Of a stretch of DNA of 64,000 nucleotides, positions 9,723-19,272 are shown one piece after another. The position numbers were made by a program, and so were the translations under genes. The notes beneath the pieces are model-generated. The model worked only from the letters and a program-made list of their open reading frames with translations, made no database searches and was not told the DNA's origin. The stretch spans positions 6,639,001-6,703,000 of the forward strand of contig OU015567.1 in assembly GCA_907165135.1 (NCBI GenBank), read 5' to 3'. How positions within the stretch are numbered: the first letter of the stretch is position 1; each line of letters opens with the position of its first letter. The DNA is from Oikopleura dioica (lineage: Eukaryota > Chordata > Appendicularia > Copelata > Oikopleuridae).

Positions 9723-11677
9723 ATGGGGAAATTGCCGGAAGAGAAATACAAGGGGGATCATCACGTAGATCCGGAGGGAAATAAAGTTAGCGTTTCGAAG
9801 AAATCACGATGTAGAAAATTCTGCTGCCGGTAATTTTTCTCGAATTCTAGGGTGCTGAAATTTCGAAACGTTCAGTTTCTTTGCTGTTACTTTTGGACTC
9901 CTTACGACTTATATTTCAACGATTCTGATCGTTTACAAACGGGTTCAAAAAAGAATCGCTATTGACGTAGTTTTAATGCTTTTGACTGACAGATTAGATA
10001 CAGTAGTAATTAAGCCCCTCTTTTGAACCCTCTTTCTCAGACGCTGGACCTTCCAACTCAAGGAGGCTCGGATAATTACTGCGACTCATTCTACGTCGAG
10101 CCATCCTCCTCAGTTGGCCCGTATCTTTATGACAATACGTTTGATATTTCGTCACCGATCGATTGGTCAGATTCAGGCGGAGAAAATGCTCTTAATAAGT
10201 TCAGGCCAGGTTCTTTTAGATTGGGCTCGGAAGACTGTGTAGAAACCTGAGTCAGGGTCCTAAGAAAGCCGCGCTAGAATTTGCGAAAATAGATCAAGGT
10301 GGCTTTTTCGGCGAAGCCGCTTTGCGGCTTCGTTTGAAGAAAAGCCGCTACGCGGCTTTTTATTTTGGATCTTTACTCAGGTTTCTTTCAAGTCCAACTT
10401 TGACACATTAGAATCGATCAAGAACCTGTTTACCAGAGCCATCGGAACTCACAATTCCTACCACCGACAACAGTATCCAGGTTCCCCAACGTACTGGGCG
10501 AACTGGTGGGCTCGGGCGATCCCAGACTGGAGTTATGAACACCCACCTTTGACCCAGCAATTTTCGATGGGCTGGCGAACGCTTGAACTTGACTTTCACA
10601 TGCGAAAGAAGGCCTCGCTCATTTATCACATTCAAATGTGGGATCAGCTGACTAACGAGTGCACATGCGCCGCATCATGCTTTAAATTGATCAACGATTG
10701 GTCGGAGGCGAACGCGGGTCACTTCCCCTTGTTCATCATGCTTGAGCCGAAATTATTGGGATTTCTTGAAGACTCTGAAGCGATGAGGGAAGAAATAACG
10801 CTCGAAAAACTGCTGCTCTTCGAACAATTGGCGATTCAGAGCTTTGGAAACAAGATCGTCACTCCAGGTTTTAATCAAATTCAATGAAATCAAGGAAGAG
10901 ACCATCGCCGTTTTCAGACGCCCTCCGGAACGGAAAAGAGTCAGTTCTCGCTTCGATTCAAGAAAGTGGCTGGCCAAGTGTTGAGAATTTCTACGGAAAG
11001 ATTTTCTTTATCATTTGGAAGGAGATTGACAACGAATTGATCCAGCTGTACATTGAAAACACGAATGGCTTGGAAGGCCGAGCATTTTTCCCGTACCAAT
11101 ATTTTGGGAACAGATACGAAGGCGGTGGAATCACTCCATTCCGTAAGTTGAACGATTCATAGAATGAAAGAACTTGTAATAAAGTGAATATGGATGGGCC
11201 GCAATCCGAAACCATTGATGCTCGGAAAGAGGGCTTTATCACTAGAGTGCGAATGAATACAGGCCCGGTTACAGTTCGCTTTAGTTCACATGGATCGAAG
11301 CAGTGAGAACGTCGTGGAAGCGCTTGAAGAAGGATTTATCGCTAGAATTCGAATGAATACAGGATGGTTATTGCACGTCTCTTGCTCTTTAATTTTCGTC
11401 AAAAGTTATGTAACCATTAAAAGTGCCCGGTTTGTCCCCAGATGACACTGGTGAAAGCGACGGTCGTTATGAAGACTCAGTTAATCAGGTCTTGCATCAA
11501 TTACAGCTTTTTCCGTTATCAGGATGAATTATTTAGGGCGGTAATATCATCTCATTCGACCAAAGATACGACTACTGCTGGGAACTGCTCAAGAATGACG
11601 AACGATGCGAAGTGTTCACGCCAGCTGGTGATAAAAATGCAAAAGTCTGCAAGTGGACTTATAATTCTGATCAATAA
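9723..11677 (+). CDS. Membrane-anchored phosphoinositide phospholipase C of the PI-PLC-C1 (Ca2+-dependent) type
   Basis: Predicted phosphodiesterase with a TIM-barrel PLC-like fold. Residues 1-35 are basic and cytosolic, followed by a signal-anchor helix (FFAVTFGLLTTYISTILIVY), so a type II membrane protein with a lumenal or extracellular catalytic domain. The domain has IGTHNSYH (catalytic His), YEHPPLTQQF, RTLELDFHM (acidic metal ligands), FIMLEPK and a C-terminal GGNIISFDQRYDY, matching PI-PLC-C1 proteins, which I know mainly from bacteria and fungi. Exons: 9723-9829, 9876-9966, 10041 to about 10207, 10393-10867, 10918-11142, then 11185-11262 or 11285-11362 (tandem alternatives), about 11442-11489, about 11543-11677. 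The intron at 10208-10392 holds a MITE, and frame is kept only with a GG donor there. Stop TAA 11675-11677. Confidence 0.8.
10214..10390. mobile_element. Family A MITE inside a PI-PLC intron
   Basis: Left part GGGCTCGGAAGACTGTGTAGAAACCTGAGTCAGGG, two GCCGC hairpins (GAAGCCGCTTTGCGGCTTC and AAAGCCGCTACGCGGCTTTT), right end ACTCAGGTTTC. It fills nearly the whole intron, and the host acceptor (TTTCAAG) directly follows the right terminus. Confidence 0.8.
11185..11362 (+). other. Tandem duplicated, probably mutually exclusive exons of the PI-PLC gene
   Basis: Copy A (11185-11262) and copy B (11285-11362) are each exactly 78 nt, begin after an AG, and encode aligned peptides (NMDGPQSETIDARKEGFITR and HMDRSSENVVEALEEGFIAR, both ending RMNT). 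Both end in ...ATGAATACAG followed by GC (copy A) or GA (copy B), so both would use non-GT donors to join the same next exon at phase 1. Including both would also keep length divisible by three, so skipping or tandem inclusion cannot be excluded. Confidence 0.75.
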
Positions 11678-11774
11678 ATTGAAGGAAAAAGCGAATTCAA
11701 AGGGCTGAGATGCATTCTTGATTTTCCAGTTTATTATCACTGTCGAAAATGACCAGTAATGGCGAACAGAGTTT

Positions 11775-12263
11775 CTATTCAGCAATGAGCTCGGTGAGTT
11801 TCATCATGGCGGCTTGAAAGTCCCGGAGCGCGTTGATCGATTCCACGGCAGCTCTTCCAAACTCCTCCGCCAAAACGCCTAAAAATTTCAAATAGAATAG
11901 CGGAAAAGAGAAATAATATTTATATCATACCAGCTTCTTCGCTTTTGCCATTGAAATTGTCGCTCTTGTTGGCTCGATCCAAGAACTAAAAAAACTGCGT
12001 TATTATCTAAGCAACAAGATCATCTGATCACCTTTTGGGCGCAAACAGTGGCGATATGCTTGTCCATATTTCGTTTTTTGACATCTTCTTGGGTTGTTTT
12101 GATGAACTGGCCAATCGCTTCTTGGAGGTTCTTTTGTAAGTTAGAAAAAGGGTCGAACATTGATGATTTGATAACATAGATGAGATTATATTTATGATTT
12201 TTGTAACTTTCCTCAAAGCCTCGTTCGTAGTTTTTCTCGATGATCTCAGTGCAGACAGAGAGC
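11775..12263 (-). CDS. Small helical protein, uncharacterised
   Basis: Three exons: about 12263-12033, about 11986-11932, and 11880-11775, with clean GT-AG introns of about 46 and 50 nt. The protein is mostly alpha-helical (NLQEAIGQFIKTTQEDVKKR, CAQK, FLDRANKSDNFNGKSEEAG, VLAEEFGRAAVESINALRDF) and ends LTELIAE. The pattern of helices with KTTQEDVKKR resembles, only weakly, the N-terminal microtubule-interacting part of VTA1/LIP5. I do not assign it. The start is uncertain: either the in-frame ATG at 12160-12158 or a further upstream exon extending beyond 12263. It converges with the PI-PLC gene, with about 100 bases between stops. Confidence 0.55.
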
Positions 12264-12727
12264 AGGTCTTTTCATGATCATCAAAATTAACCAAATTTAC
12301 GACTGTGAAAATCCATTACAGTAAAAAATAATTACAGTTCTATCAATTTTTTCTTAATCATTCCCTGAGTTATCTTCGTTCTCTCGAGATGACATGTTGT
12401 TCGAGTATTAAAAATTGGCCAAAATGCTTTGAATTTCTCTAACAAAGATATGAAGTGATGGATGTTTTTGTGCCAGGCATATAATCTAGAAAAAAAATAC
12501 AAACAACAATTATGGTCTTTTCGATTTCGAAGATTCCGGATTTCGTCTGTTGCTAAGAATATAATCAATAATTTTACTATTGTTTTAATTGAATTATATA
12601 AATTTCTTTTTGCAAAAATAAACTACTGTATACAAGGAATTCAATAAAAACTAATTAAAACCGTGCCTGGTCTAAGCTTCAACGTCTCCTGGGAGCATCA
12701 CAATGAATGACAAGTCTACGAAAGTGG
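12264..12727. other. AT-rich region without a supported gene
   Basis: A minus-strand open frame at 12568-12332 (with SRLYAWHKNIHHFISLLEKF) is readable but has no start context, splice signals or family. The rest is AT-rich. Confidence 0.4.
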
Positions 12728-12937
12728 TCACTTTTGTGCTTCGATAGCTGCGTCCACAGGCTGCACTAAATTTATTGTTCTTTTACGGTGTCTTAAACTG
12801 TGCGATAAAAAAACTTTCGCTAATTCGTATTTGTCTCCGTGCGGTTTAGAGAGGACACCTTTTTCACGAAGACTTTGTTCAACAAGATGGATATGTTGGG
12901 GAAGATCAACAGAAGACTCAGGAACTGGGCTCGGCAA
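12728..12937 (-). other. Possible terminal exon abutting a MITE
   Basis: Open minus-strand stretch (PESSVDLPQHIHLVEQ, LREKGVLSKPHGDKYELAKV, ending DAAIEAQK at 12728) with gene-like codon use. Its 5' side runs directly into the family A MITE at 12925, whose terminus read in this direction ends ...GAGCCCAG, an AG that could act as a 3' splice site. No upstream exon was identified on the other side of the MITE, so this is either a gene with a MITE-provided acceptor or a fragment. Confidence 0.3.
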
Positions 12938-13168
12938 CCTGTCTCGAAAAGCTGAGTCAGGTTTAGAATCTGAACAGCTAGAATTAAAAGCCGCCCAGCT
13001 GCTTTCTTAAGGGTGTCAACATCGATTGAGTAAGGGTATGTCTCATAGCTAATAGCTAACGCTGAAAATCGATGTTGACACCCTTAATATCGAAGCAGCC
13101 ACGCGGCTTTAAATTTTGCTGTTCAGCTAAACCTGAGTCAGGTTTTCTACACAGGTTGCCGAGCCAAG
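12925..13168. mobile_element. Family A MITE with perfect 8-bp target duplication, carrying a nested element
   Basis: Termini CTGGGCTCGGCAACCTG and its complement (CAGGTTGCCGAGCCAAG), flanked by identical 8-bp repeats CTCAGGAA (12917-12924 and 13169-13176). This copy defines the boundaries and the 8-bp duplication of the family. The interior has diverged GCCGC blocks and a 73-bp nested element. Confidence 0.9.
13011..13083. mobile_element. 73-bp TTAA-flanked (piggyBac-like) micro-MITE nested in a family A MITE
   Basis: Near-perfect inverted termini GGGTGTCAACATCGATT ... AATCGATGTTGACACCC, flanked on both sides by TTAA (13007-13010 and 13084-13087). TTAA duplications are the hallmark of piggyBac-type insertion. 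No coding capacity. Confidence 0.85.
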
Positions 13169-13176
13169 CTCAGGAA

Positions 13177-13600
13177 GGTTTCTCGATAATTAACCCTTTT
13201 TGATTAATCCTTTGAACTTGAATTTCTCCGAGCTAATTAGCTAAAGAAAGCTTATTGATTAAAATCAAAATCGACACCCTTTTGTTTAAATTTCTTGAAA
13301 CTCAATTAAAGTCTTCAGCAAACAAAAGCTCCTTCTCAAGAAGAAGGAACACTGATCGACCGGATAAGTATGCGAAAAAGATTCTCTTGAAAAAAATCTT
13401 CACCCAAGCAGCATTTTCAAAGAGCGTTTGAGCATTTGGCCAAGCTCAAAAGTCCCTTGTGACAGATTAAAGCAGCGCGGCAAACAAGCGCCAAGATAGC
13501 TAAACTAACCGTGCGAAATTTAAAACTCAGATTGACAATTTTCTATTTTTTCTTTCTTTTAGAAGAGATTTTTAGTACTTTTTAGCCTTTGATCCATACA
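13177..13600. other. Spacer upstream of the CD225-like gene
   Basis: AT-rich, no supported gene. It may contain the missing 5' exon and promoter of the gene that follows. A fragment AATCGACACCCTTTT near 13268 resembles the TTAA-element terminus. Confidence 0.3.
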
Positions 13601-13604
13601 GGAA

Positions 13605-14947
13605 AAGTTTGACTTTCTAGTGACAGCCTCGACCTTCAGGAATGAACCATCAAAAGTCAACCTTGAAAAAAGAACAGAAGAGAAGATAAACGCGGTTCAT
13701 AATCTCGTCGGAAACTTGATGTCGGACCCGGTAATCTTCCTTGATTTCATCTTTTAATTTTCGCTGGAAATAAAATAGTTACAAAAATAATATAACTGTC
13801 GAAAATCAAGAAGCCGCTTTCGGCTTTGAGCGAAACAAGAAGAAAAAGCCGCGCGACGCGCGGCTTCCGTCTTTTTTGTCTCGAAGCCGCATGCGGCTTC
13901 TCGATTTTTGACAGTAATTTCACTTAAGTAACTATTTTATTTCTAGCGAAAATTGGTCAGTTAGAAATTAGAATCACTGTATTTTCAACCATTTAGCATT
14001 CAATAATTCAGAATAATTAATCAAGCATAAAAGGCACCCTTCATTGTGAATTAATAATGAATCAATTCTGAACGAAGCAAAAACACGATCGATGAAAATC
14101 CCGTAAATATTTACTCAAGCGTAATACAGGCTTTGTAATACAGTCCATTGTACCCAAAGAAGCACGAAATTAAAACCGCTTCTGACAGTTCTCCCATTTT
14201 CTAACTGTTTTTCAGCGACGAAGCCGAAGAGCATCATCAGCGACAACGCGAATCACTGGCAGTCGGCTGCAGTCGAAGGCAGATTCAAATGCAGAACGGC
14301 AGATGGGTTTTGTTGAAGTTTTTGTTCACCAGTGATTATAAAAGATTAGAGAAGCAGATTCGCGACGATGTCTTCCTAGAACTCGAGTGCGAGAAGACCT
14401 TCGCGACCAATGCCTTTTACTTTTGCCCGTTCATTGGGTAAGGCGAATTTGAATACCCCTTTTCGGATTCCACAATTCTAGCTTTCTCGCGAGAAACAGA
14501 ATCAAGGAAGCGACAAAGATGTTCGACATCGGCTCTTACGAAAGCTGTGTCCGGGAAGCCAAGAATGCCTTCAAATATGCCACGATTACGTTCACGCTTG
14601 GGTAAAATTTTACTTAATTAAAAATATTTTTTAAATTTATTTTAAAAATAATTGTCAATATTCCGCAAAATTAAGCAAACAGATTCGGGAACGGTCGGTT
14701 ACAATACCAAAGATTTTTGGTATTCCAATACCAAAATTTGGTATTCCAATACCAATTTTTTCTTAATAATTCTGATTTTTTGTCCTTGGAATAATTAAAA
14801 ACACTCCTAAAGTGTCTTATTTTACAGGCGCGGAGCGCACCTCCGAGCATTTTGTCCACGAAATTGAAATTTTTTTGCCGACTTTGGTATTGGAATACCA
14901 ATTGGTATTGTAACCGACCGTTTCCCAACAGATTAGGCTTCAATTGA
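13605..14947 (+). CDS. CD225/dispanin-like small membrane protein (5' end unresolved)
   Basis: Exons followed: about 13600-13729 (NEPSKVNLEKRTEEKINAVH..LMSDP), about 14213-14307 (basic RRSRRASSATTRI), about 14354-14438, 14481-14603 and a final exon ending LGLGFN, TGA 14945-14947. The hydrophobic core FYFCPFIGFLARNRIKEA, then a soluble loop with D..GSYESCVREAKNAFKYA and a second hydrophobic stretch ending TFTLG, follows the CD225 pattern of two membrane segments with Cys-Pro-x-x-G and a conserved loop (family assignment moderate). One intron (13730-14212) holds a GCCGC hairpin element and the last intron holds a hAT-like insertion. No start codon was found for the first visible exon. Confidence 0.55.
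13751..13962. mobile_element. Family B (GCCGC hairpin) element with long outer inverted repeat, intronic
   Basis: Outer inverted ends TTTTCGCTGGAAATAAAATAGTTAC (13751 onward) against GTAACTATTTTATTTCTAGCGAAAA. Inside are GTCGAAAATCAAGAAGCCGC and its complement GCGGCTTCTCGATTTTTGAC plus a central GCCGCGCGACGCGCGGC hairpin. It lies in an intron of the CD225-like gene. Confidence 0.8.
14686..14926. mobile_element. hAT-like MITE inserted at a 3' splice site
   Basis: Inverted termini CGGGAACGGTCGGTTACAATACC and its complement (GGTATTGTAACCGACCGTTTCCC), with further short TTTGGTATTCC repeats inside, flanked by identical 8-bp repeats AACAGATT (14678-14685 and 14927-14934). The duplicated target contains the AG acceptor of the last intron of the CD225-like gene. 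Confidence 0.9.
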
Positions 14948-15780
14948 AAATATGATCCATAAAAATAACGGAATATGATAGGGGAAGCTACTGAAACTTC
15001 AGTCAAAAATGGCTAAATCGTTGTTCACACCCTTAACTGGTCTTAATATCATTATTCAGAACGCTTATCTACTTCACGACGATTATTTCGCTGCTTTTAT
15101 ACTACTTCGCCGATTGAAAGCAATTTTAATTCATGCAAATAAATTCCCAGTGCCATTACTTTTGCTTTTGAATTTTACTATTTGAAATCCTATAATTATT
15201 TATTTTATAAAAAATAAGAGCTCTGCGAATTAGAATTAATGGATGAAGTAAGCATTTTCTTGATTGCCCAAAGTTGATGCTAACATCAAGCTGATAGTGC
15301 AATTAGTATGATACTTGGAATTCAAATAAGCGTCGAGTTTGGAACTATAACATTGGAACAATGTTAGCTAAATACAGAGCGCACGTGGCCATACTTCCGA
15401 GAGTACGTACATCGATGAGGGTTGTTTTTAAAGATTTTCGTTGAAAATTGGGGAAGCGGCTGGTCACTCTACCAATTTCGGTAAAAAATACCAAGTTTTG
15501 GTAATCAATTACGAATAAGAGGTTTTTGAAAGGGCTTGATCATTTTAATACCCAAAAATGAATAATTGGTCGACCTAAAATTTCATCTTTATTACTAAAG
15601 CTTTCTGTTTCATCATTTTTGGTGAGTGTGAGAGATTTTCTTCACAACTAGCCTAGTTGAACTAGGGAATATAATTTCGTAAGAGTTGACCCAGATAGTG
15701 CTAGCAGACAATTTTACGCCGGCACTAGTTGTTTTGCTCTAGAGCTCACCTAGCGGGCGCGCGCTGTTATCAGCACTTTT
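14948..15780. other. Intergenic region
   Basis: About 830 bases between the CD225-like gene and the secreted protein gene. AT-rich. It contains a TACCAATTTCGG..TACCAAGTTTTGG stretch near 15470 that resembles the interior of the 14686 element. No gene supported. Confidence 0.4.
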
Positions 15781-15792
15781 GCGATATAAAAT
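15781..15792 (+). promoter_or_regulatory. TATA box of the secreted protein gene
   Basis: GCGATATAAAATC about 60 bases upstream of the ATG at 15846, preceded by a GC-rich patch. Position fits a short 5' leader. Confidence 0.55.
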
Positions 15793-15845
15793 CGTACTGC
15801 GGGGACGATTAAATTATCATCCAGAGAGAAAACTTTGGTAGTAAG

Positions 15846-16918
15846 ATGAAGGTAAGATTTTTATGAAGATTCTTTTGGTAAAATTTTCCTAGCCTTTCGT
15901 CGCAGCCATCGCAGCATCTGCTTCTGTAAATGCGCAAATGTCCGCAAACGATGCCTGGACCGACGTCGCCGCGGCCTACACCGATCTTTACGACGCTGTT
16001 CACGACGCATACGTAGGCACCGGCAAAAAGCAAGCAGTGAAGAAGGCCAATCGAGTGGGAGACTTCTACAACAAAGTCAACAACTTTCCCGGACGAGTGT
16101 CGGCATCCTGCGCCGAATTCGCCGGCTCTGGTGACCCCGCCGCATTCGTTCCTCCCTACTACGACAGTGAGGACATTTGCCACTCGATCAACAACTTCAT
16201 TGCCTCTGTGACGAGCTACCACGACGCTTACGTCTGCATGGATGATGTCGACCTGACCGCCAACAACGGCTGGGCTCCGCACAAGATGATCAGAACCATT
16301 CAGCGACAGCGCAACATGCTTTTCAACAGAAAGCTCAAGCAACTCCAGTGCAGCCTGCCAATCGCGCCAACACCACCTCCCTGCGACAGCAACCCATGCG
16401 ACGGCCTCAGCAACTGCTACACCCTCATCGACGGCTGCGCCATCGCCCCCGTCCGAGATACCTCGCTAGGACCCGTCCCTGCTGCGATTTCTTACAAGAT
16501 CTCGGCTGAAGTTTTCTGCGACCATAGCGGAACTGAGAGCCAGTTCCAGAACATTCTTTTCTTAGGCGCCGATGTCTGGGAAGACGGCGTCGGAGATCGA
16601 CTCTTTGTGCTTAGCAAAGGCAGTGGATGGCAAAAGATCCACTTCGTGATCAATAAAGGCGACAACGCGGGATTCGTGACATACCATGATTTCGCCTGCG
16701 TCGACGGCGAATGGAACACTTACGCTCTCGAAGTTCAAAATAGCCCCTTCAGTTCCAGCGATGTCGACTTCACTGCAACTGTCGATGGCAATGTCGTGAT
16801 GCAGGGAAGCTACCCCTTGACCGGAGAGGGCTTCGGCGATCTCCAAGTCTACTCCTCCAACCCGCTCCATACCGCTGCACCTCACAAAGTGCGAAACTTC
16901 TTTTATCAAACTTTGTAA
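15846..16918 (+). CDS. Secreted protein, possibly a house/matrix component
   Basis: Two exons: 15846-15851 (Met-Lys only) and about 15894-16918. Residues 1-17 (MKPFVAAIAASASVNAQ) form a signal peptide. An N-terminal helical region of about 140 residues has few Cys, then a short Cys motif (CDSNPCDGLSNCYT, like the start of an EGF module), then a beta-rich C-terminal domain of about 160 residues (ILFLGADVWEDGVGDRLFVL, VDFTATVDGN, DLQVYSS) suggestive of a jelly-roll/lectin fold. Codon use is clearly more GC-rich than in neighbouring genes, which suggests high expression. Larvacean house proteins (oikosins) are secreted and highly expressed, so that role is possible but unproven. No family was recognised. 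Confidence 0.8.
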
Positions 16919-17660
16919 AAGTTTTGTCTTTCGCTCCCAATAATAGACAAACTTATCTGTTTCCCTCTGTCAACGACAAGAAACTCCCTTTTCGAATATC
17001 TTCTTTTTCCGTCGGAATAAATAATATTAATAATAATATATAAAAATATATTTTGAGTGAAATTACAAAATAGTGCATTTTGACCCCTCCTTCTGGCAAT
17101 CTTTTCGAGCAGTATTCACAATTTAATTAGGTTGTATAATACATAAATAAAAAGCCTATAGCCTTTTCTAGGGGGATTTGTATTAAAAAGATAGAAAAAA
17201 CGAATCAAAAAAGCCATTTGGTCACGATAAAGACACTACAGTTTTACGAAAATTCGAGTGCACTTCCGGTCGGATAATTCAATTTCATAGCTTATTTTTT
17301 TACAATTTTTATCAAAATCCCCCTAGAAGAGCCTCTTAGCTTTCTAATGGTATAATATGAAGAATTATTGAATTGTTTTAGTACTCGAAAAGATTGCCAG
17401 ACGGAGGGGTCAAAATGCACTATTTTGTAATTTCTCTCAAAATATATTTTTTTCGTCCTATTCAGATCAAAATGCTTGTATTTTTTCTTATTTTCCGCAG
17501 CTAGAATTTCTTAGATCTTCACTTTCTCGAGAACTCAAATCGCGCGCTGAAAAATTCTCGAGAACTTTGAATCAGATGAGTCAGCCCAACTCGGATTCGC
17601 CGGTTCATTTCCAAAAGCCCATTTCCTGAAGCAGAGGAGAGACAAAAAAAAGCGGCGAAG
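16919..17660. other. 3' flank and spacer with a foldback element
   Basis: Contains AATAAATAATATT (likely polyadenylation signal of the secreted protein gene near 17015) and the foldback element described separately. 17460-17660 is the promoter/leader side of the next gene. Confidence 0.5.
17041..17455. mobile_element. Foldback element with about 65-bp inverted termini
   Basis: Left arm AAAATATATTTTGAGTGAAATTACAAAATAGTGCATTTTGACCCCTCC..TGGCAATCTTTTCGAG pairs with the right arm CTCGAAAAGATTGCCA..GGAGGGGTCAAAATGCACTATTTTGTAATTTCTCTCAAAATATATTTT. A second inner pair, CTAGGGGGATTT and AAATCCCCCTAG, also matches. No coding capacity. The target duplication is hidden in AT-rich flanks. Confidence 0.9.
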
Positions 17661-18853
17661 ATGCCGAAGTCTGAATCAGTGAAAAGAGAAAGTATCCCGA
17701 TAGTACCCGTGGATATCTTTGGCCACACTCACAGACCATTGCTAGTAGAGGAAACGGCACTGATGGACAAGTAATGCCTTCTTTTTCGCCAATCGGTTTC
17801 AACCACTTTTCAGAAACAACAAGAAATCGCCGATCAAACGAAAAACCGCCAACGCAGATGATCCCGTTCCATTCGAAGCGCTTCCCGTCGACTTGAAAAT
17901 TCAGCAAATCATTTACCACCTGCTCGTGGCGGATCTCGACAGCGACATGGACTGTGATTTCCGGCCTTGGTCGTTCTCCGATCCAAAAGAAAGTTTGACT
18001 GGCATTTGAAGATTCAGGGTTATGAACTATTTCCGTACTTTTTGTACAAAGCGGTAATATTGAATTGAATGAAATTTTTTATTGAAATTTTTTGATTGAA
18101 GGTTTGGGATGATGACTTTGACCCAATTCAATGGGGAGATCACATGCATGGAGAGACAATCGTTGTCAATTTTCACATGCTCTTCCAGGTAAAAAGAAAT
18201 CCTTTCTGCTTCGAAAACGCCCCTTTTAGCTGGCTCAAGGATGCAGAGTCGCAGGAAAAGAAGTCGGCCGAGCTCCCGAGTACGTCGACAACTACGGCCC
18301 AGGCGATGACATGAACAACCGACTCCAGCACAATCTCGTCAACATCTTTGGCTTCAACGACATCGGCGTCGGCAACGTCGAGGATGAAAGAAATCTCAAC
18401 CAGATCTACCAAACAAGTACATCTCTCACCCATTCACAAGATTCTTCATTTACATTTTAGACCAAGCTTTCTTCTGGAAACTCGACCAGCTCTGCGAAAA
18501 ATACAACCTGGATTCATTTTCATCGTGGCACGAATTCCACCACGCCGATTTCTTCAAGAATGGTAACAGAAAAAACCTTTCTTTTTTTCATTATTTTTTC
18601 AGACAACCCAAAAATCGAAGATCGCCACCGCCCGAAGCGAAAGAACTCCAAGTTCTTCAAAATCTGCCAGACGCTCAAGACCGACTATCGCGTTCGAAAG
18701 CAAGGGCTAGAAACGAGTGGCTGGGCTGTGGAGCAAGCAAGGCCCTACCGAGGACGACAGATCAAGGCGGAACACAAGCCGAATCCATATCGAACCGAGC
18801 AGTCAGGTTCGATGATGATGCCCATGGATGTCGTCCCAATTGCATACGGATAG
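17661..18853 (+). CDS. Uncharacterised multi-exon protein
   Basis: Not recognised. Starts MPKSESVKRES. Exons: 17661-17770, about 17814-17955, 17994 to about 18051, about 18103-18188, about 18230-18418, about 18461-18562, 18602-18853. The core contains aromatic-rich motifs (FDWHLKIQGYELFPYFLYKA, DDDFDPIQWGDHMHGE, FFWKLDQLCEKYNLDS) and a basic C-terminal tail (RHRPKRKNSKF, GWAVEQARPYRGRQI). The reading frame breaks at about 17990. It is restored either by a 38-nt GA-AG intron (17956-17993) or by one extra T in a short T-run, so a sequencing error is possible. No signal peptide or membrane segment. Probably cytosolic or nuclear (inference). Confidence 0.6.
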
Positions 18854-19110
18854 GCAACGAGTTCTCTTAATCATTTACCAACCCGGTTAGTTACTTTTCA
18901 ATCATTTAATTTGTGCCCTTGAAATAAACGACTGCCAGAAATAATTGAGTGGCCTCTTTCGCGTTGGCCTCGTAAAAGATTGTGCATGTTCCCACATGGA
19001 ACTTATCCTTTCTTCCCGCTGCGGTTACTACCGTCGCTTCTAAATATTTGGCCGAGTTTCCAAAGAAAAATTCGCTTCCAAATTTATATGACCATCCTTT
19101 ACTTTTCTAC

Positions 19111-19272
19111 AGCACAACCTGGGCTCGCACCCTGTGTAGAAAACCTGAGTCAGGTTTTGAAGATTATAGATGATAAGCCGCGTAGCGGCTTTTTTAAAAA
19201 TGTAGCGGCTTTTCATTTGACTCGTTCATAACTCTGATTCAATCTTTATAATCAGGTTGCCGAGCCCAGATT
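19111..19272. mobile_element. Family A MITE
   Basis: CCTGGGCTCGCACCCTGTGTAGAAAACCTGAGTCAGG at the left, GCCGCGTAGCGGC hairpin, right end AATCAGGTTGCCGAGCCCAG. Flanking TACAGCAC / TACAGTAC could be a decayed 8-bp duplication. Confidence 0.8.

Noticed and set aside
12332-12568. Minus-strand frame with LYAWHKNIHHF as an exon
   Set aside because: AT-rich composition and no acceptable junction to the neighbouring small helical gene.
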